Both the position numbers and the translations under genes were made by a program. A stretch of 64,000 nt of DNA from Sphingomonas sp. BK235 (lineage in GTDB: Bacteria; Pseudomonadota; Alphaproteobacteria; Sphingomonadales; Sphingomonadaceae), in the NCBI RefSeq assembly GCF_004345855.1, contig NZ_SLXN01000007.1, forward strand, positions 124,001-188,000, in the 5' to 3' direction. Under the pieces are notes generated by a model, which saw nothing but the letters and a program-made list of their open reading frames with translations, did no database searches and was not told the origin of the DNA. Below, piece by piece: positions 62,001 through 64,000 of this stretch (the first letter of the stretch is position 1; every line of letters starts with the position of its first letter).

Positions 62001-62485
62001 CGATCCGCGGGCCGAACATCATGGCGGGCTATCTGAAGGCCGATGCGCCGGGCGTGCTGCAACCGCCCGCGGGCGGGTGGCACGACAGTGGCGACATCGT
62101 GACGATCGACGACGCGGGCTATGTGACGATCAAGGGCCGCGCCAAGCGCTTCGCCAAGATCGGTGGCGAGATGGTGTCGCTGCCGGCGGTGGAGAGCTAT
62201 GCTGCGCGCCTATGGCCGGAAGGCGAGCACGCCGTGGTGACCCGCCCCGACCCCCGCAAGGGCGAGCAGCTCGTGCTGTTCACGACCCGCCCGGGGGCGA
62301 CCGCCGGCGCACTGCAACACTGGGCACGCGGCAACGGCATCGCTGAACTGTCGGTCCCCAAGGACGTCCGGGTGGTCGGCTCCTTGCCGGTGCTGGGCAC
62401 GGGCAAGCTCGATTATGTGACGATGGCCGAGCAGGCATCGGCGCCGACCATGACCGCGGCCGACGTCGCGGAGGTGTCGGAATGA
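59054..62485 (+). CDS. Aas-type fusion: LplT-like MFS, PlsC acyltransferase and acyl-ACP synthetase
   Basis: A 1143-residue protein for recycling lysophospholipids. Residues 1 to about 420 form an MFS transporter of the LplT type (FAVQFMGAFNDNLLKFAMLF). Residues about 430-620 are a PlsC-like acyltransferase with H458-X4-D463 in NHVSFLDG and FPEGRITVTG. From about 640 to 1120 is an AMP-forming acyl-ACP/CoA synthetase with FTSGSEGLPKGVVLTHRN (T799 region), GYGATEAAPVIAVNTP and a C-terminal KRFAKIGGEMVSL. Thus it imports a lysophospholipid, activates a fatty acid and re-acylates. ATG 59054 (MSAPDLSLLG) is chosen since the MFS domain starts there. Confidence 0.94.
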   Translation: MSAPDLSLLGTRRFAPLFAVQFMGAFNDNLLKFAMLFLANFTLYAAAPAKAELLATVATGLFILPYFLLSGLAGQLADKWDKAVLVRAVKAAEVGIMLLALGGFWSQSVPVLLACLFLMGVHSTIFGPVKYSILPQHLGRHELMGGTGLIEAGTFLAILAGQLAGGLIPAWEAGLVATGVALLGFLASLAVPSAPSLVTGLTIERNVWRSTVQILSVARARRGVWLAILGISWFFSVGAILLSEFAPLVSGTLGAGAGVVTLFLLVFSVSVAAGSLVVNKLLGGEVSARYVPVAALGVAAFLIELWLATRHYTIAARGADVGAFVASEGSWPILLGLAGLAFAGGVFIVPLYAILQVRTDPAERSRVIAANNIVNAMVTVVMVVIVTVLLAMGTSVPGIIGAMGFATLAVALISCWLLPETVFKSLVRALLVLFYRVDVHGAENMPQPGERAVVVVNHVSFLDGLLLAAFLPGKPTFAVATSIAKAWWVKPFLGMFDAFPVDPTNPMAAKAMVKAVREGRTLVIFPEGRITVTGALMKVFDGPGMVADKAEAPIIPVRIAGAQFTPFSRLKGKVRLRTFPKIDLTILPPRRFEVEGETARQRRAAAGAKLYDVMSDMIFATSDADRTLYQALLDASAVHGASRRVVEDVKREAMSYGRLLTGSIALGRPLAQMTRPGEAVGLMLPNVNAVVATFFALQGIGRVPAMLNYTAGLASLTAACTAAQLRTVITARAFVQQAKLGEVIAGLEATGLRIVYLEDVGATIGGLAKLRALLATRWAGRLHRRHHVSPDAPAVILFTSGSEGLPKGVVLTHRNLLSNCLQLSARIDFNSADVVLNALPVFHSFGLTGGTLLPILSGVKTLLYPSPLHYRIVPALAYDANATILFGTDTFLAGYARMAHGYDFYALRYIFAGAERVREETRRTYAEKFGLRILEGYGATEAAPVIAVNTPMHFKAGSVGRLLPGVEAKVEAVPGIADGGRLSIRGPNIMAGYLKADAPGVLQPPAGGWHDSGDIVTIDDAGYVTIKGRAKRFAKIGGEMVSLPAVESYAARLWPEGEHAVVTRPDPRKGEQLVLFTTRPGATAGALQHWARGNGIAELSVPKDVRVVGSLPVLGTGKLDYVTMAEQASAPTMTAADVAEVSE

Positions 62486-62550
62486 GGCGCGGGCTTCTCC
62501 GTCAGCAGCGACCGGAATGCGGCCGGGGCTGGTGTTGCCCGTCGGCGATG

Positions 62551-62625
62551 TGGTGACCCCTACGGGACTCGAACCCGTGTTTCAGCCGTGAAAGGGCCGC
62601 GTCCTAACCACTAGACGAAGGGGCC
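62551..62625 (-). tRNA. tRNA-Glu (anticodon TTC)
   Basis: Read on the minus strand, 75 bases with encoded CCA. The acceptor stem GGCCCCT pairs with AGGGGTC, the D-arm contains TAGTGGTTAGGA, the anticodon loop CTTTCAC gives TTC, and the T-arm is ACGGGTTCGAGTCCCGT. All features match bacterial tRNA-Glu. Confidence 0.97.
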
Positions 62626-62685
62626 ATGCGGCGGTTGGTCGCCTAGGGCGAAAGCGGCGGAGGGTCAAGCCGCTTCGCCGTGCGC

Positions 62686-64000
62686 TCAGCCCGCCCAGGC
62701 GGCGTCGTCGAGGTGCAGTTCGGCGGTGCCGCGCCCGCTCCATTCGTCGAGCCGCGCGCGCCCCGCCAGCCACAGCCGCCGCGACGGCCCGGCGGCGAGC
62801 AGCGCCTGGCCCAGCGGCGTGTCCGCGGCGCGAAAGGCCATCGCCTTGAGGCTGCGGCCGTCGTCGCCCGCGACGATGGCGCGGACATGGCCGTTGCCGA
62901 CCACGTCGACCTTGATCGTGCGCACCGGCCCCACCGCCACCCGCGGCGCGGGCCAGCCACTGCCATAAGGGCCGCCCGCCTCGAGCGTCTCCACCAGCGC
63001 GGGGGTGACCCCTCCCGGCGCCACCACCGAATCGACCAGCAACGCGCGCCCCGCCTGAGCGGTCGCGACCGCGTCCGCCAGCCGGGCTTCGAGCCAGTCG
63101 GCGAAGGTGCCGAGCTGATCCGCCGCGATGGTCAGCCCCGCCGCCATCGCGTGGCCGCCCCCGGCGAGCAACAATCCCTGCTCGCGGGCGGCCAGGATCG
63201 CGGCGCCGAGATCGACCCCGGTGATCGAGCGGCCGGATCCCTTGCCGATCCCCTGTTCGTCGAGCGCGATCACGATCGCGGGGCGCCCGGTCTTTTCCTT
63301 GAGCCGTCCCGCCACGATCCCGATCACGCCGGGATGCCAGCCCTGTCCGGCCACCACACCGACCGCGCGGTCCTGGCGCAGCACCGCCTCGGCCGCCTCC
63401 TGCACCATCGCCTCGATCGCGCGGCGCTCCTCGTTGAGCCGGTCGAGCTCGGCGGCGAGCGCCCGTGCCTCCACCGGATCCTCGGTGGTGAGCAGCCGCA
63501 CGCCGAGATCGGCGCGGCCGACGCGGCCGCCCGCGTTGATCCGCGGCCCGAGCGCGAAGCCCAGGTCGGTCGCGGTCGGCGCGCGCGTCAGCCGCGCCGC
63601 GTCGGCGAGCGCGGCGAGCCCGATGTTGCGCCGCTGCGCCAGCACCTTGAGCCCCTGCGCGACGAAGGCGCGGTTGAGCCCGCGCAGCTGCGCCACGTCG
63701 GCCACGGTGCCGAGCGCCACCAGATCGAGCAGATCGAGCAGCCGCGGCTCGGCGCGCGCCGCGAAATGGCCGCGGCCGCGCAGCACGCGCAGCAGCGCGG
63801 CGCCGAGCAGGAACGCCACCCCCACAGCGGCGAGATGCCCGTGCGCGGCGCCGTCGGTCTCGTCGCGGCGGTTGGGGTTCACCACCGCGAGCGCGCGGGG
63901 CAGCTCGGTGGCGCATTGATGGTGATCGACGACGATCACATCGGTGCGCGCGGCCGCCAGGGCCTCGAACGCCTGCGCGCCGCAATCGACCGTCACGATC
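62686..64000 (-). CDS. recJ: Single-stranded-DNA-specific exonuclease RecJ (5' end outside window)
   Basis: The C-terminal ~437 residues of RecJ, a 5'-3' exonuclease acting on single-stranded DNA in recombination and repair. The reading frame stays open to the right window edge, so the N-terminal motifs are missing. Visible are the DHH motif (VIVVDHHQCATELP), the GGRVGRADLGVRLL region, and the DHHA1 motif LAGGGHAMAAGLTI, then the C-terminal nucleic-acid-binding domain. It ends at 62686, convergent with Aas and beyond the tRNA-Glu gene. Confidence 0.95.
   Translation of the reverse strand, partial: IVTVDCGAQAFEALAAARTDVIVVDHHQCATELPRALAVVNPNRRDETDGAAHGHLAAVGVAFLLGAALLRVLRGRGHFAARAEPRLLDLLDLVALGTVADVAQLRGLNRAFVAQGLKVLAQRRNIGLAALADAARLTRAPTATDLGFALGPRINAGGRVGRADLGVRLLTTEDPVEARALAAELDRLNEERRAIEAMVQEAAEAVLRQDRAVGVVAGQGWHPGVIGIVAGRLKEKTGRPAIVIALDEQGIGKGSGRSITGVDLGAAILAAREQGLLLAGGGHAMAAGLTIAADQLGTFADWLEARLADAVATAQAGRALLVDSVVAPGGVTPALVETLEAGGPYGSGWPAPRVAVGPVRTIKVDVVGNGHVRAIVAGDDGRSLKAMAFRAADTPLGQALLAAGPSRRLWLAGRARLDEWSGRGTAELHLDDAAWAG

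Noticed and set aside
62551..62625. tRNA-Glu as an integration site for an island
   Set aside because: No integrase and no repeat of the tRNA 3' end is seen nearby; the flanking genes are ordinary housekeeping genes.

Overview
The window is high-GC and reads as a chromosome segment from a Sphingomonas-like alphaproteobacterium (order Sphingomonadales). The evidence is the RecA and RecJ sequences, two large TonB-dependent receptors of the sphingomonad type, GC-rich REP-type palindromes between genes, and a GIY-YIG gene bracketed by palindromes. It starts inside recA and ends inside recJ, which lies on the minus strand just past a tRNA-Glu(TTC). I see no rRNA operon, CRISPR array, phage integrase or complete insertion sequence.

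Layout. 1-2.7 kb: recA, then a translationally coupled methyltransferase and glutathione S-transferase. 2.8-12.3 kb: a LysR regulator and TonB receptor on the minus strand, divergent from a leucine/isovalerate catabolic operon (ivd, mccB, mccA, MaoC hydratase) that is interrupted by a palindrome-flanked GIY-YIG gene. 12.6-18 kb: an L,D-transpeptidase with a small lipoprotein, a GAF protein, a stand-alone receiver, and TPR, membrane and secreted hypotheticals. 18.2-35.8 kb: an accessory block with a TetR regulator, a CynX-type MFS, an AmpG/RhtX-type MFS, a TonB receptor, a broken flavoenzyme gene, an RND tripartite pump, a frameshifted HpaB-type monooxygenase and a DUF3526 ABC exporter. 36.1-39.3 kb: a GH78 alpha-L-rhamnosidase. 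39.6-62.5 kb: an envelope and ion-homeostasis block with an orphan MreB, an OmpA-like lipoprotein with a CPA antiporter, a receiver, VanZ/DUF1328 membrane proteins, the complete Mrp antiporter operon with mrpA and mrpB fused, a K+ channel, a YbhN-like protein with UppP, a TetR regulator divergent from a DUF2339 protein, and an Aas-type phospholipid repair fusion.

The most interesting part is 18-32 kb. An identical 17-base TetR-type palindrome lies upstream of the CynX-type MFS and in the shared promoter of the TonB receptor and the pump operon, which suggests one regulator controls uptake and efflux of the same compound. The gene leading the pump operon is an in-frame fusion of the N-terminal part of an acyl-CoA-dehydrogenase-type flavin monooxygenase with the C-terminal part of a pyridoxamine-phosphate-oxidase/PhzG-type protein. 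The HpaB-like gene after the pump is broken at a CG dinucleotide run. Together they look like the eroded remains of a pathway making or modifying an aromatic, possibly phenazine-like, compound, with transport retained. The chemistry is inference.

Neighbouring genes are often coupled by ATGA or TGATG overlaps (methyltransferase/GST, mccA/MaoC, ABC permeases, all Mrp junctions, YbhN/UppP, OmpA/antiporter). Family assignments rest on motifs and remembered family features. No database search was run.
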